From Ruminococcaceae bacterium UBA945 (GTDB taxonomy: Bacteria; Bacillota; Clostridia; Oscillospirales; Acutalibacteraceae), in assembly GCA_002293315.1 (NCBI GenBank), contig DBCZ01000010.1, positions 3,645 to 24,014 on the forward strand: a stretch of DNA of 20,370 nt, given 5' to 3'. Position 1 is the stretch's first letter. Every line of letters starts with the position of its first letter. Both the position numbers and the translations under genes were made by a program. This document shows, piece after piece, positions 6,451 to 14,474 of the stretch. The notes beneath the pieces were generated by a model, which was not told where the DNA came from, searched no databases, and saw nothing but the letters and a program-made list of their open reading frames with translations.

Positions 6451-7467
6451 TCAGTAATACCTGTTGATAATCGTCGCCGCTTCGGCTCTGGTCACCACCC
6501 CCTGCGGGTTGATGCGGCCGTCCGGCATTCCGATAAGAAGCCCATTATCCACAGCCCAGCCAATGGGCTCTAAGGCATAATTGCTGATTTTATCTTTATC
6601 CGGGAATCTATTGAGGTTAGCCAATTCGCCATATTCAGGACCAAGGTATCCGTGGTATCTGTATATCATAGTGATGAGCTGCTCGCGAGTTATCGTGCCT
6701 GAAGGATTAAAGCGATTATTGCCCATGCCGTTTATAATGCCGCACTCATATGCCCAGTTTATCGCATAAACAGCCTCTGCATCCTCCGGCATATCGGTAA
6801 ACGGCGCTTCAGTGCTGGGCTCATGCCCAAAGCCTCTGTCTATGTCGCGCCTCATGAGCGCAACGACGAAGGTTGCCCTGTCCATCGCTTGCTTCGGTGC
6901 AAAGATAGTCTCTGAAAGCCCGTCGATATAATCCATTCCGTAAACATATGTGATAGCTTCCTTCGCCCACATGTTTATGTCGGTAAACTCCGGCGAAAAC
7001 GGGGAATCATCCGTCCACTCAGCGATGCCGACAGCGTCAGTAAAAAAGACGAATTCATCGCCCTGCGCCGGCACATATACAACATCTCCGGATACTACCG
7101 GAAGAATCAGCCCGCCGGTCATGCTGTCTAAGCAGACGATGTCTGTGGAGCCGTCTTTTTTCGTAATGGTGAGCGTGAATAAATCGATGAACCCATGTTC
7201 GCTGTACATGTCCATCGCCCCTGGGTTACGCGATGTGCTGACATACCTGAATCCGTTGAGCTTATCCAAAAGCTTCTTGATTTTGATGGGCTCTGTTTCA
7301 ATATCAAGGGTCTTCGTCATTGTGTTGCCGATGTCGCAATAAGCCACAATTTTTGTTATATCACCATCTGCGTAGCTGAAAAGTGCCTCGCCATCGGCGG
7401 CCGAGGCCGGTGCAGCGCACATAATGAATAGCAGAGCAACCAAAAGAACGCTTACAAACTTTTTCAT
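6451..7467 (-). CDS. Exported protein with three C-terminal SLH domains
   Basis: 338 residues. The N-terminus MKKFVSVLLVALLFIMCAAPASA is a Sec signal peptide with an AxA cleavage site near residue 23. Residues about 30-150 are a beta-rich region I do not recognise. Three SLH modules follow: FTDINMWAKEAITYVYG (from about 160), FTDMPEDAEAVYAINWAYE (about 222) and FPDKDKISNYALEPIGWAVD (about 288), each with the 'G-x-x-x-G-x-x-x-x-x-F-x-P-x-x-x-x-[TD]-R' half. SLH domains bind pyruvylated secondary cell-wall polymers and hold proteins on the Gram-positive surface. GAGGAGGT (plus-strand 7478-7485) is a good ribosome binding site for ATG 7467. Single-gene unit, with a promoter at 7560-7588. Confidence 0.88.
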   Translation of the reverse strand: MKKFVSVLLVALLFIMCAAPASAADGEALFSYADGDITKIVAYCDIGNTMTKTLDIETEPIKIKKLLDKLNGFRYVSTSRNPGAMDMYSEHGFIDLFTLTITKKDGSTDIVCLDSMTGGLILPVVSGDVVYVPAQGDEFVFFTDAVGIAEWTDDSPFSPEFTDINMWAKEAITYVYGMDYIDGLSETIFAPKQAMDRATFVVALMRRDIDRGFGHEPSTEAPFTDMPEDAEAVYAINWAYECGIINGMGNNRFNPSGTITREQLITMIYRYHGYLGPEYGELANLNRFPDKDKISNYALEPIGWAVDNGLLIGMPDGRINPQGVVTRAEAATIINRYY

Positions 7468-7559
7468 AAATTGACCTCCTCATAATGCACGAAAGAATCC
7501 GGCGAGGCTCAAACGCCTCTCTTTTCGCTTCAGTGCTTGCAAAATATCTTACCCTTGTA

Positions 7560-7588
7560 ATGATAAATTGTTTTACGGTGAAAGTCAA
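7560..7588 (-). promoter_or_regulatory. Promoter of the SLH gene
   Basis: Read on the minus strand, TTGACT (7588-7583) and TATCAT (7565-7560) are 17 bp apart. The start would be near 7553, giving a leader of about 85 nt before ATG 7467. Confidence 0.65.
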
Positions 7589-7637
7589 TACATTTTACTG
7601 ATAATGCAATAGATTATTTCATTATTTGAGAGCATTA

Positions 7638-7666
7638 AAAAGGGAAGCAGCAAGTGCTTCCCTTTT
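7638..7666 (-). terminator. Intrinsic terminator of the ABC/GntR operon
   Basis: AAAAGGGAAGCA (7638-7649) pairs perfectly with TGCTTCCCTTTT (7655-7666) around a 5-nt loop. On the minus strand the stem is followed by T residues. It lies 12 bp beyond the stop codon of the permease gene. Confidence 0.85.
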
Positions 7667-7678
7667 GCATTAGGCACG

Positions 7679-8362
7679 CTATATTTTCTTTCTGTTTAAT
7701 ATCGGTCTGCTCAGTGCGTAGAAGATGAGCGCCAATATCAGGCATGATGCGATTTGCAACGCGGGGTTACCGAAAATAATCAGGTTGAAGAACCAAATAA
7801 GCGCCGCCCGTAGAGGCTCAATGGGAATGAACACGCTGATGATAGCCGCGATGATGACGTCGGCCACCCAGCCGTACCAGAAGGTCTGTGCCATCGTCAG
7901 CGTATGAACGAACGCCGCAAACAGGAAGAGGAACGCGAACATCTGGATGAATGCCATAAGCGGGCCGCGGCTCAGAAAGCCGAAAACGATATTCATATCC
8001 ATTACGCCGATATAATTGCTTATTATCGGGGCGTCCAGAAGATAATGCACCAGAAGCATAAAAGCTGAGGACGCTGCGGCTAAAACTGCATATATGGGGA
8101 GAACACTCCAGAAGAAATCCTGACGCTTTGCGCCGAGGTTCACAGTTTTCCTGAGGTTCTTCGCCGGGATGAAAATCGCGGCGAAAAGAGGCAGAAGCGC
8201 CACGGTGTTTCCCATGGAAACCGTCGAATTATCCTCTGTGCCCGGTATACAGATGCTTGTGATGAAGCTTGCTATCATCATAAAGAAAACAAGCCCCGTG
8301 ATGAAATATGCTGCCTTGAGCTGGCTCAAATTGAGCTTTGTGACTGTCAGTATCTTATTCAT
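7679..8362 (-). CDS. ABC transporter permease-like membrane protein
   Basis: 227 residues with about six hydrophobic segments, for example FITGLVFFMMIASFITS, LLPLFAAIFIPA, FWSVLPIYAVLAAASSAFMLLV, MFAFLFLFAAFVHTLTM, VADVIIAAIISVFIP and LQIASCLILALIFYAL. There is no nucleotide-binding motif. GGGAGGT in the minus-strand leader precedes ATG 8362, and the gene overlaps the end of the ATPase gene by 8 bp, so the two are translationally coupled. This is the usual permease partner of a YtrB/YhcG-type ATPase under a YtrA-type repressor; such systems respond to cell-wall-active compounds. The transported substrate is not visible. Confidence 0.75.
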   Translation of the reverse strand: MNKILTVTKLNLSQLKAAYFITGLVFFMMIASFITSICIPGTEDNSTVSMGNTVALLPLFAAIFIPAKNLRKTVNLGAKRQDFFWSVLPIYAVLAAASSAFMLLVHYLLDAPIISNYIGVMDMNIVFGFLSRGPLMAFIQMFAFLFLFAAFVHTLTMAQTFWYGWVADVIIAAIISVFIPIEPLRAALIWFFNLIIFGNPALQIASCLILALIFYALSRPILNRKKI

Positions 8363-9200
8363 GGCTCTTACCTCCCACTATCCGAATAAAGAAATCCTGC
8401 AATGTCATGCGGTCAATTGCTATGCCCTCGGGCGGGGTTATTCTGTCGCCGTAGATATGCACCGCCACCATACTGCCGATTGCCGTGCTTCCTATGCAGT
8501 TGAGGTTCTTTGTCAGGCGCAGAACAGCGTCTTTCGGCCCTGTGAGCGTATAAGCTTTCTCATCTATGTCCTCTATCCCCGTTTGCAGGAGAATCTTACC
8601 GTTATTTATGATGATGAGCTTCTCAATCACCTTTGCTATCTCGTCAATCAGGTGCGTTGAAACGATAATGATACGCGGGTGCGCCTGATAGCTTTCAAGC
8701 AGCAGGGTGTTGAACTGGTCGCGCATGATCGCGTCGAAGCCCAGAACGGGCTCGTCCAGCAGAACCACCCTGGAGTTATTCGCCAGCGTAAGAATCGTGG
8801 TCAGCATTGTTTTCATACCAAAGGAAAGCTGCTTGTATCTCTTGCTCGGGTTGAGGTCAAAGCGGCGAACCATCTCCAGCGCGAAGTCGCGGTCAAACTC
8901 ATCCTGCAGGCTTGCGGCGGTATCAATGAGCGCCGACACCTTCATGTTAAACTGCTCGGAATTGCTCTCAATGAAGTTCACGCTCTCCGGCATATGCCCC
9001 GGAGAAACCTCTTTCCCCTCCACCATTATTCTGCCGTCTGTTGCCACGATATGCCCCGCCAGCAGCTTCATCAAGGTGGTCTTGCCCGCACCGTTTTTGC
9101 CCAGCAGACAATAGATACCCGGCTCGCTGATGCTCAGCCTGATGTTGTCTATCGCCATTGTGCCGCCGTAACTCTTGGTTACGTTTTGAAAATCAATCAT
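8355..9200 (-). CDS. ABC transporter ATP-binding protein
   Basis: 281 residues. Walker A GKNGAGKTT is at 34-42, the signature LSFGMKT at 125-131 (F replaces the usual S/G of LSGGQ, common in this group), Walker B VVLLDEP at 145-151, and the H-loop in VSTHLIDE. The C-terminal part (after about 220) is the accessory domain seen in ABC-2-type exporter ATPases. Minus-strand AGGAGAAGGAG precedes ATG 9200. It overlaps the regulator gene upstream by 8 bp and the permease gene downstream by 8 bp. It powers export with the neighbouring permease. Confidence 0.93.
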   Translation of the reverse strand: MIDFQNVTKSYGGTMAIDNIRLSISEPGIYCLLGKNGAGKTTLMKLLAGHIVATDGRIMVEGKEVSPGHMPESVNFIESNSEQFNMKVSALIDTAASLQDEFDRDFALEMVRRFDLNPSKRYKQLSFGMKTMLTTILTLANNSRVVLLDEPVLGFDAIMRDQFNTLLLESYQAHPRIIIVSTHLIDEIAKVIEKLIIINNGKILLQTGIEDIDEKAYTLTGPKDAVLRLTKNLNCIGSTAIGSMVAVHIYGDRITPPEGIAIDRMTLQDFFIRIVGGKSHE

Positions 9201-9555
9201 GTTCTTTCTCCTTCTCCTTCAAAATTTCAATCAGCTCGGGAATTGAAATCCCGAGAGTTTTTGTTTCCCTGAGAATTGCTTCTAAGGTCTCGTTCAAAAA
9301 AGTGTCTTTCCTGCGCTTCGTAATCATCTCTCTCGCTCCTTCAGCCACACACATTCCTATGCCGCGCCGTTTATACAGGATTCCGGCGTCGGTCAGCTTG
9401 CTTACCGCCTTGACGGCGGTGGTCGGATTTACAGAGTATAGCTTGGAAATTTGTGTCGTAGAGATAATCAAATCATCTGTCTTGTAAACCCCCGTTATGA
9501 CATCGCTTTCAATGCGCTCCATAATCTGTTGAAAGACAGGCTGTGCATCGTTCAT
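9193..9555 (-). CDS. GntR family (YtrA subfamily) transcriptional repressor
   Basis: 120 residues. The N-terminal winged helix (about 1-75) starts PVFQQIMERIESDVITGVY and includes ISKLYSVNPTTAVKAVSKLTDAGIL (recognition helix) and the wing YKRRGIGMCV. Only about 45 residues follow, including a helical segment, which is the short effector region typical of YtrA-type GntR proteins. ATG 9555 was chosen because GGAGGAGGGGA (plus 9559-9569) precedes it; ATG 9579 lacks a site and would place this sequence inside the coding region. First gene of the regulator-ATPase-permease operon. It probably represses its own operon through the palindrome at 9591-9612. Confidence 0.9.
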   Translation of the reverse strand: MNDAQPVFQQIMERIESDVITGVYKTDDLIISTTQISKLYSVNPTTAVKAVSKLTDAGILYKRRGIGMCVAEGAREMITKRRKDTFLNETLEAILRETKTLGISIPELIEILKEKEKEHD

Positions 9556-9590
9556 ATCTCCCCTCCTCCGACATGTCATTGTGTTGTGCC

Positions 9591-9612
9591 GTTAATGAGT
9601 TAACTCACTAAC
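9591..9612. promoter_or_regulatory. Palindromic operator for the GntR/YtrA repressor
   Basis: A perfect 12-bp palindrome TGAGTTAACTCA (9596-9607) is extended to a 22-bp inverted repeat by GTTA(A) on the left and (C)TAAC on the right, with only one mismatched pair. It begins one base past the predicted transcription start of the regulator operon, where a bound repressor would block initiation. Confidence 0.75.
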
Positions 9613-9619
9613 CATGCTT

Positions 9620-9647
9620 ATTATACACCCGCTTTTTGAATTGTCAA
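9620..9647 (-). promoter_or_regulatory. Promoter of the GntR-ABC operon
   Basis: On the minus strand, a perfect TTGACA (9647-9642) and a perfect TATAAT (9625-9620) are separated by 16 bp. The start would be near 9613, directly at the palindromic operator. A promoter this strong needs a repressor to be silent. Confidence 0.85.
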
Positions 9648-9716
9648 CACTTTATTCAAAAAAAATTTGCTTTTTACGTTCACGCAGGCAGAGAGGATGG
9701 TTTCCTAACAGAAATG

Positions 9717-9725
9717 TGCTATACT
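9717..9725 (+). promoter_or_regulatory. Extended -10 promoter of the efflux gene
   Basis: TG at 9717-9718, one base, then TATACT (9720-9725) form an extended -10 element. The matching -35 region (about 9698-9703, TGGTTT) is poor, as is allowed for extended -10 promoters. Transcription from about 9732 would include the leader at 9756-9851. Confidence 0.55.
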
Positions 9726-9755
9726 ATATATATCAAAACGGAAAGGTAGATTATT

Positions 9756-9794
9756 TTGAAGCTCTGCATTGACACGGCTCCGTGCAAGGTCTGA
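9756..9794 (+). CDS. Possible 12-codon leader peptide upstream of the efflux gene
   Basis: A short frame starts at TTG 9756 after GGAAAGG (9740-9746, 9-nt spacing) and reads MKLCIDTAPCKV before TGA 9792-9794. Its last codons form the 5' arm of the hairpin 9777-9816, so a ribosome in this frame would open that hairpin. That is the arrangement of translational attenuators in front of drug-resistance genes. The TTG start and small size make it tentative. Confidence 0.4.
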   Translation: MKLCIDTAPCKV

Positions 9795-9851
9795 TTCGGA
9801 CGAACCCGCACGGAGCAGATAAATGAATTCGTCCTGTTAGGCTTTGCGCCT
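9777..9851 (+). promoter_or_regulatory. Attenuator-like leader with mutually exclusive hairpins
   Basis: Hairpin P1 pairs GCTCCGTGC (9777-9785) with GCACGGAGC (9808-9816), a perfect 9 bp. P2 pairs GGACGAA (9798-9804, inside the P1 loop) with TTCGTCC (9828-9834, outside P1). P1 and P2 cross and so compete, unless they form a pseudoknot. A weak AGGC/GCCT hairpin with pyrimidine-rich CTCCCTCTT follows (9839-9859). GGAGC of the efflux ribosome binding site (9873-9877) could also pair with GCTCC of P1. Induction by a stalled ribosome is plausible. Confidence 0.5.
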
Positions 9852-9883
9852 CCCTCTTAAACTACAAAAATAGGAGCAAGGTC

Positions 9884-11182
9884 ATGAAAAATCAATTTAG
9901 AACAACTTTCAGGGAACTTCATATGTTCCTTATTCTTTGGGTGACGCAGTCGCTCTCCTCCCTCGGCAGCTCGATGACCAACTTCGCGGTAATAGTTTGG
10001 TCTTATCAAAACCAAGGGTCTGCGCTGACTACGGCGCTTTTATCCATTTGCTCATACGCGCCGTATGTTTTGTTGAGCATTTTCGCCGGCGCGTTTTCAG
10101 ACAAATGGAGCAAAAAGCTGACTATGCTTATAAGCGATTCTTTCGCAGCGCTTTGCACCGTCACATTGCTTATTCTGCTTATGACCGGCAATTTGCAGAT
10201 TTGGCATTTATACGTGCTCAACACACTCAACGGGCTTATGAACACCGTGCAGCAGCCCGCCTCGGACGTCGCCATAACTTTGCTGACGCCGGAGAAGTAT
10301 TATCAAAAAGTCAGCGGCATGCGCTCTTTTTCGACGTCGCTTGTCACTATGCTCACACCGGTGCTCGCCACGGCGCTGCTGTCCTTTACAAGCCTTGAAT
10401 TCGTTATCCTCTTTGACTTATTCACCTTCATAATGGCTTTCTTCTGCCTGTTGCTCTTCATAAAAATACCTCTGATACGCGAAAAAGCTGAGGCGGTGAA
10501 GGAATCTGTTCTGCAAACAGCGAGAAGCGGGCTTAAGTATTTGAGGAATAATCGCGGCATTCTGGATTTAATCCTGTTTCTGGCAATCATCAACTTCACG
10601 GCCTCGATTTTTAACGCGGCTTTGCCTGCCATGATACTCTCGCGGGACGGGGGAAGCCGGGTTTCACTCGGGATAGTCGAGATGGTTACGGGAATCGCCA
10701 CGATGCTGGGCAGTGTGCTGGTCACTGTTCTGCCCGCCCCCAAAAGCAGAACAAAGGTGATTTGCAACTCTCTGCTTTTTTCAATGAGCACTGAGAATTT
10801 TATCCTCGCCTTTGGCCGCAGCACGCCGATATGGTGTATCGGTGCGGTTCTCGGCTGGATTTTCATCCCCATCATGAATGCCAACATGGATGTTCTGTTC
10901 CGTTCGCGGATACCAGTTGAAATGCAGGGGCGAGTATATTCCGTGAGGAACACGCTTCAGTTTTTCACGATACCGCTGGGCTATCTGTGCGGCGGCCTGC
11001 TTGTGGATAACGTTTTTGAACCGTTTATGGCAAATCAGGCGGCAAACAGCCTGTGGATAACCCTATTCGGTGCCGGCAAGGGCACGGGCGCGGCAATGCT
11101 GTTCTTCGTTATCGGCTTCTTCGGCGCGCTGTCTTGCCTGCCCTTTCGCGCGGATAAGCATATCAAAAGGCTGGAAGAATAA
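9884..11182 (+). CDS. MFS drug efflux transporter (DHA3, macrolide-efflux-like)
   Basis: 432 residues with about 12 TM segments. The first begins FLILWVTQSLSSLGSSMTNF, and the cytoplasmic loop 2-3 motif A is GAFSDKWSKK, where the family pattern is G-x-x-x-D-[RK]-x-x-x-[RK]. The 'G-S-x-[ML]-x-x-F-A-[VL]-x-x-W' beginning is typical of Mef/DHA3-type proton-driven efflux pumps. A central loop (IREKAEAVKESV and following) separates the two six-helix halves. AGGAG (9872-9876) precedes ATG 9884. It is transcribed divergently from the GntR operon and sits behind an attenuator-like leader, which suggests induction by a translation-targeting compound. Substrate identity cannot be inferred from sequence alone. 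Confidence 0.85.
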   Translation: MKNQFRTTFRELHMFLILWVTQSLSSLGSSMTNFAVIVWSYQNQGSALTTALLSICSYAPYVLLSIFAGAFSDKWSKKLTMLISDSFAALCTVTLLILLMTGNLQIWHLYVLNTLNGLMNTVQQPASDVAITLLTPEKYYQKVSGMRSFSTSLVTMLTPVLATALLSFTSLEFVILFDLFTFIMAFFCLLLFIKIPLIREKAEAVKESVLQTARSGLKYLRNNRGILDLILFLAIINFTASIFNAALPAMILSRDGGSRVSLGIVEMVTGIATMLGSVLVTVLPAPKSRTKVICNSLLFSMSTENFILAFGRSTPIWCIGAVLGWIFIPIMNANMDVLFRSRIPVEMQGRVYSVRNTLQFFTIPLGYLCGGLLVDNVFEPFMANQAANSLWITLFGAGKGTGAAMLFFVIGFFGALSCLPFRADKHIKRLEE

Positions 11183-11195
11183 ATCATATATGCGA

Positions 11196-11232
11196 AATAG
11201 GAATCCCCCGGCTTCGCCGGGGGATTCCTATT
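11196..11232. terminator. GC-rich hairpin after the efflux gene
   Basis: A 17-bp stem (11196-11212 with 11216-11232, core GAATCCCCCGGC / GCCGGGGGATTC) closes on a TTC loop. The T-run is weak (TTAT), so it may be a terminator that works mostly by stem strength, or a protecting hairpin. It starts 14 nt after the stop codon. Confidence 0.65.
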
Positions 11233-11294
11233 ATACATTGGTGCGGATTGTCATAAATATCAATCAAGCTGATGTGAAACCTCACATTATTATG

Positions 11295-11323
11295 TTGAAT
11301 TTTTGTTCCTTATGTGTTATCAT
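11295..11323 (+). promoter_or_regulatory. Probable promoter of the cas operon
   Basis: TTGAAT (11295-11300) and TATCAT (11318-11323) are separated by 17 bp, and TGT precedes the -10. The predicted leader of about 130 nt holds a hairpin of CAGTGTCC (11377-11384) with GGGCACTG (11393-11400), one G-T pair. No T-run follows, so this is not a terminator. Nothing else is visible in the 280-bp gap between the efflux and cas3 genes. Confidence 0.55.
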
Positions 11324-11462
11324 CTCTTTAGGTAATGTGGAAAATTCATTCAATCAAAACTTAATTATATCTTTTTCAGTGTCCTAAAAGTCGGGCACTG
11401 ATTATAGTAAAATATAGGTGCATCGATAATTATATCCGGCTTCACTTACAATGGAGGTTATT

Positions 11463-13736
11463 ATGTATTATGCTGATTTAACCGAAAAGTGCTGTTCTTC
11501 TATGAAGGATAAAGCCGCGCGTGATGGGCAAACCTTGGAGGAGCATTCTATTCGAGTTGCCGAGTTGGCACGTGATTTCGGAGAGAAATGCGGAATTCCA
11601 CATTTGGTCTATTTGGCCGGTATCATGCATGATTTCGGCAAAACTCAGCCGGAATTTCAGAGATATTTGTTTGATGAGCACGCTAAACGCGGCAGTGTTC
11701 TGCACAGCAAATACGGTGCGAAGCAGATATTCGGCGAGCTGATGCGGTTTCCTCCGGCTGCAGAAATTCTCGCAAATTCCGTTGCTGCTCACCACGGCAG
11801 GCTCTATGATAGCCTCTCACCTAACGGCGAAACTCCGCTGGCGGAGCTGCTCCGAAATACAGGCGCGTTGGAAGAAGTTTCGGCAGGCGGCGCAGATACC
11901 GCTGCGCTGAAAGCGGAGATGGATAAGATTCTGCACTCTGTGCCAAATGACCCGACGCAGCAAATGTTCGCGGTTTCAATGCTGACAAAGCTCATTTTCT
12001 CGTGCCTTGTTGACGCTGACCGCTTAGACGCTTATCTTTTTGAAAGCGGCAAGAGCTATAGTGAGCAAACTGCTGATTGGGACGAAATGATTGCACAGCT
12101 CAGCAAAAAGCTCGCTGAATTCGACGAGGAATCTGATATATCTTCTATGCGTAAAAAAGTGTCTGAAGATTGCGCAAAATCAGGGTTACTTTCTAAGGGC
12201 ATCTATAAATTGGAAGTTCCGACAGGCGGAGGGAAAACTCTCTCCGGTCTCCGCTTTGCTCTTGAGCACGCGCGCAAGCATAAAATGGACAGAATAATTT
12301 ATGTCATACCCTATCTCTCTATTCTCAGCCAGGCGGCCGCTGAAATCAGAGAGGCTTTGAATGCGGATGAAGCAACGGTTCTAGAGCATCATTCCGGTTT
12401 CATGGTAAAGCCTGACGATGAGGAGAGCTATAAGCTGCGTACAGGCCGTTGGGATTCTCCAATCATTCTCACCACGCAAGTGCAATTCCTTGAAAGCCTT
12501 TTCTCTGCAAAAGGCAGTGATTTGCGCAAATTGCATAATATGTCGAACAGTGTCATTATCTTTGACGAGGTTCAAAGCCTGCCCATAAAATGTGTGCATC
12601 TTTTCAATTATGCCGCTAATTTCCTTCATTATGCTATGGGAAGCACCCTTCTTCTCTGTACAGCCACACAGCCGCTGTTTGATAAAGTTCCTCGCCCGAT
12701 AGAGCTCACGAAGGATGATTCCATTGCAAAATGCGGGGCGCTTCCTGAGCGCTATAAACTTGTGCCCTCTCTTAAGCCTGCGGGATATTCCTATCCCGAA
12801 TTGGCCGAGTTTGTTTTAGAGAAAAATAAAATGTCAACTCTCGTCATCGTCAATACCAAGGCCGCGGCCAAAAATCTGCTTGAAGAGCTGAGAGCTCGCG
12901 GCGCCAATGCCGTACATCTCAGCACGAATATGTGCGGCGCTCATCGCGATTCAGTTATAAACAAGCTCAGGCAACAGCTTAAAGCACTCAATTCCAACCC
13001 TGAAAATGCCGAGCCTGTCATATGCGTATCAACGGCCCTTATTGAGGCGGGGGTGAATATCTCATTTGAATGCGTTATCCGCGATATTGCGGGGCTTGAC
13101 AGCATTTATCAGGCGGCGGGGCGCTGCAATCGCCATGATGAGTTCGGCGAGCCGAAAAACGTCTATATAGTGAATATCGCCGGCGAATCCCTGGATAAGC
13201 TCCCGGATATTAAAATAGGTGCCGAGGTAACACACAGGCTACTGTCAGATGAAGATTTGGATATTGATTTATATTATCAGCTATACTTTTATAATCGCAA
13301 GAAAGCCATGGATTATCCATTAAATGGCGGAGGCAGCTTGCTAGACTTGCTATCGGTAAACCAAAAAGGCAAGAATGCCTATCTCTCTCAAAAAAGCAGG
13401 CGGGAGAAGCAGCCCCCGACGCTTATCTCCTCCATTCGTTCGGCTGCCGATGAGTTCTATGTAATTGATAAGGGAAGAACAGATGTGATTGTTCCTTATG
13501 GAGAAAGTGAGGAACTATGCGCTCGGTTTTCAGAATCCGACGATTTAACCGAGAAAAGCTCTTTACTGCGTGAGCTGGGAAGATACACAGTTTCGCTGTA
13601 TCAATATCAGGTAGATGCGTTGCAAAAGCAGGGCGCGCTATATGAAGACGGAGGGCTCAATCACCTGGCGCGCGGCTTCTACCACGCTGAAAGAGGTCTC
13701 GATTTGGAAGGCAACCACGAATTTTTATCAGTATAA
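11463..13736 (+). CDS. cas3: CRISPR-associated nuclease/helicase Cas3 (subtype I-C, HD fused to helicase)
   Basis: 757 residues. The N-terminal HD nuclease has H28 (EEHSIRVAELA), H56-D57 (GIMHDFGKT), H81 (LHSKYG) and H110-H111 (AAHHGRL). The superfamily 2 helicase follows: Walker A PTGGGKT (253-259), motif II DEVQ (368-371, in place of DEAH), motif III CTATQP and motif VI QAAGRCNR (550-557). Cas3 is recruited to Cascade-bound DNA, unwinds it 3'-5' and degrades one strand. ATG 11463 was chosen because GGAGG (11453-11457) lies 5 nt before it; the ATG at 11451 directly abuts and overlaps that site. All key residues are present, so it should be active. First gene of the cas operon; cas5c starts 12 bp beyond its stop. 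Confidence 0.97.
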   Translation: MYYADLTEKCCSSMKDKAARDGQTLEEHSIRVAELARDFGEKCGIPHLVYLAGIMHDFGKTQPEFQRYLFDEHAKRGSVLHSKYGAKQIFGELMRFPPAAEILANSVAAHHGRLYDSLSPNGETPLAELLRNTGALEEVSAGGADTAALKAEMDKILHSVPNDPTQQMFAVSMLTKLIFSCLVDADRLDAYLFESGKSYSEQTADWDEMIAQLSKKLAEFDEESDISSMRKKVSEDCAKSGLLSKGIYKLEVPTGGGKTLSGLRFALEHARKHKMDRIIYVIPYLSILSQAAAEIREALNADEATVLEHHSGFMVKPDDEESYKLRTGRWDSPIILTTQVQFLESLFSAKGSDLRKLHNMSNSVIIFDEVQSLPIKCVHLFNYAANFLHYAMGSTLLLCTATQPLFDKVPRPIELTKDDSIAKCGALPERYKLVPSLKPAGYSYPELAEFVLEKNKMSTLVIVNTKAAAKNLLEELRARGANAVHLSTNMCGAHRDSVINKLRQQLKALNSNPENAEPVICVSTALIEAGVNISFECVIRDIAGLDSIYQAAGRCNRHDEFGEPKNVYIVNIAGESLDKLPDIKIGAEVTHRLLSDEDLDIDLYYQLYFYNRKKAMDYPLNGGGSLLDLLSVNQKGKNAYLSQKSRREKQPPTLISSIRSAADEFYVIDKGRTDVIVPYGESEELCARFSESDDLTEKSSLLRELGRYTVSLYQYQVDALQKQGALYEDGGLNHLARGFYHAERGLDLEGNHEFLSV

Positions 13737-13748
13737 GGAGGTGAGGAT

Positions 13749-14474
13749 ATGGATACGAAACGCAATTCAATACAGTTCAAGGTCTATGGTCGATACGCGC
13801 TGTTCTCAGACCCCATTACGCGGCCCGGCGGTGAGAAATTCAGCTATCAGGTGCCAACATATCAGGCGCTTAAGGGCATTGTTGAAAGCATATACTGGAA
13901 GCCCACTCTCATTTGGAAAATTGATGCCGTGCGCGTAATGAAGAGGATTCAAACAGAGAGCAAGGGCATTCGCCCGATTAAAATTCATCCAACCAAAGCA
14001 GGCGCGATTAACGATTTGGCATACTACACTTATCTGCGCGACGTTGAGTATCAGGTGCTTGCGCATTTTGAGTGGAACGAAAACCGGCCCGAGCTTTCAA
14101 AAGACCGCGATGAAAACAAGCACCACAACATTGCCAAGCGCTGTGTGAATCAAGGCGGGCGCAGGGATATTTTCCTCGGCACGCGCGAATGTCAGGCTTA
14201 TGTCGAGCCATGCGAGTTCGGCGAGGGTGAAAGCTTCTATGATAAATACGGCACTCTCGATTTCGGAATGATGTTCCACGGCTTCGATTATCCCGATGAA
14301 ACTGGCAGAAAAGAGCTCGGCGTCCGCCTGTGGCAGCAATCAATGAAGGACGGCATCATTGAGTTTGATATGCCGGAAGACATTAAGCATCGCCGGATAG
14401 CGCGTGCATTCGGCGACAAATATGAATTCAAAGAATTCAAGGAGGGAGTGAACTTCAAAATTGAGCTGGTTTAA
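13749..14474 (+). CDS. cas5c: Cas5c (Cas5d), crRNA-processing endoribonuclease of subtype I-C
   Basis: 241 residues, RAMP fold. In subtype I-C, which lacks Cas6, Cas5c cuts the repeat RNA and stays on the 5' handle. The catalytic triad described for B. halodurans Cas5d (Tyr, Lys, His) has counterparts here: Y49 (SIYWKP), K124 and H125/H126 (ENKHHNIAKR). The start GRYALFSDPITRPGGEKFSYQVPTY is characteristic, as is the Gly-rich NQGGRRDIFLGTRECQAYV. AAGGAGG (13735-13741) overlaps the cas3 stop codon and precedes ATG 13749. The stop overlaps cas8c by 14 bp. Confidence 0.95.
   Translation: MDTKRNSIQFKVYGRYALFSDPITRPGGEKFSYQVPTYQALKGIVESIYWKPTLIWKIDAVRVMKRIQTESKGIRPIKIHPTKAGAINDLAYYTYLRDVEYQVLAHFEWNENRPELSKDRDENKHHNIAKRCVNQGGRRDIFLGTRECQAYVEPCEFGEGESFYDKYGTLDFGMMFHGFDYPDETGRKELGVRLWQQSMKDGIIEFDMPEDIKHRRIARAFGDKYEFKEFKEGVNFKIELV

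Noticed and set aside
10303..10953. 216-codon open frame antisense to the MFS gene
   Set aside because: It is an antisense shadow of the MFS coding sequence without a ribosome binding site or membrane or domain signature; the sense strand has a clear MFS protein.
11377..11400. Hairpin before cas3 as a terminator or attenuator
   Set aside because: The 8-bp stem is real but no T-run follows, and no competing structure was found.
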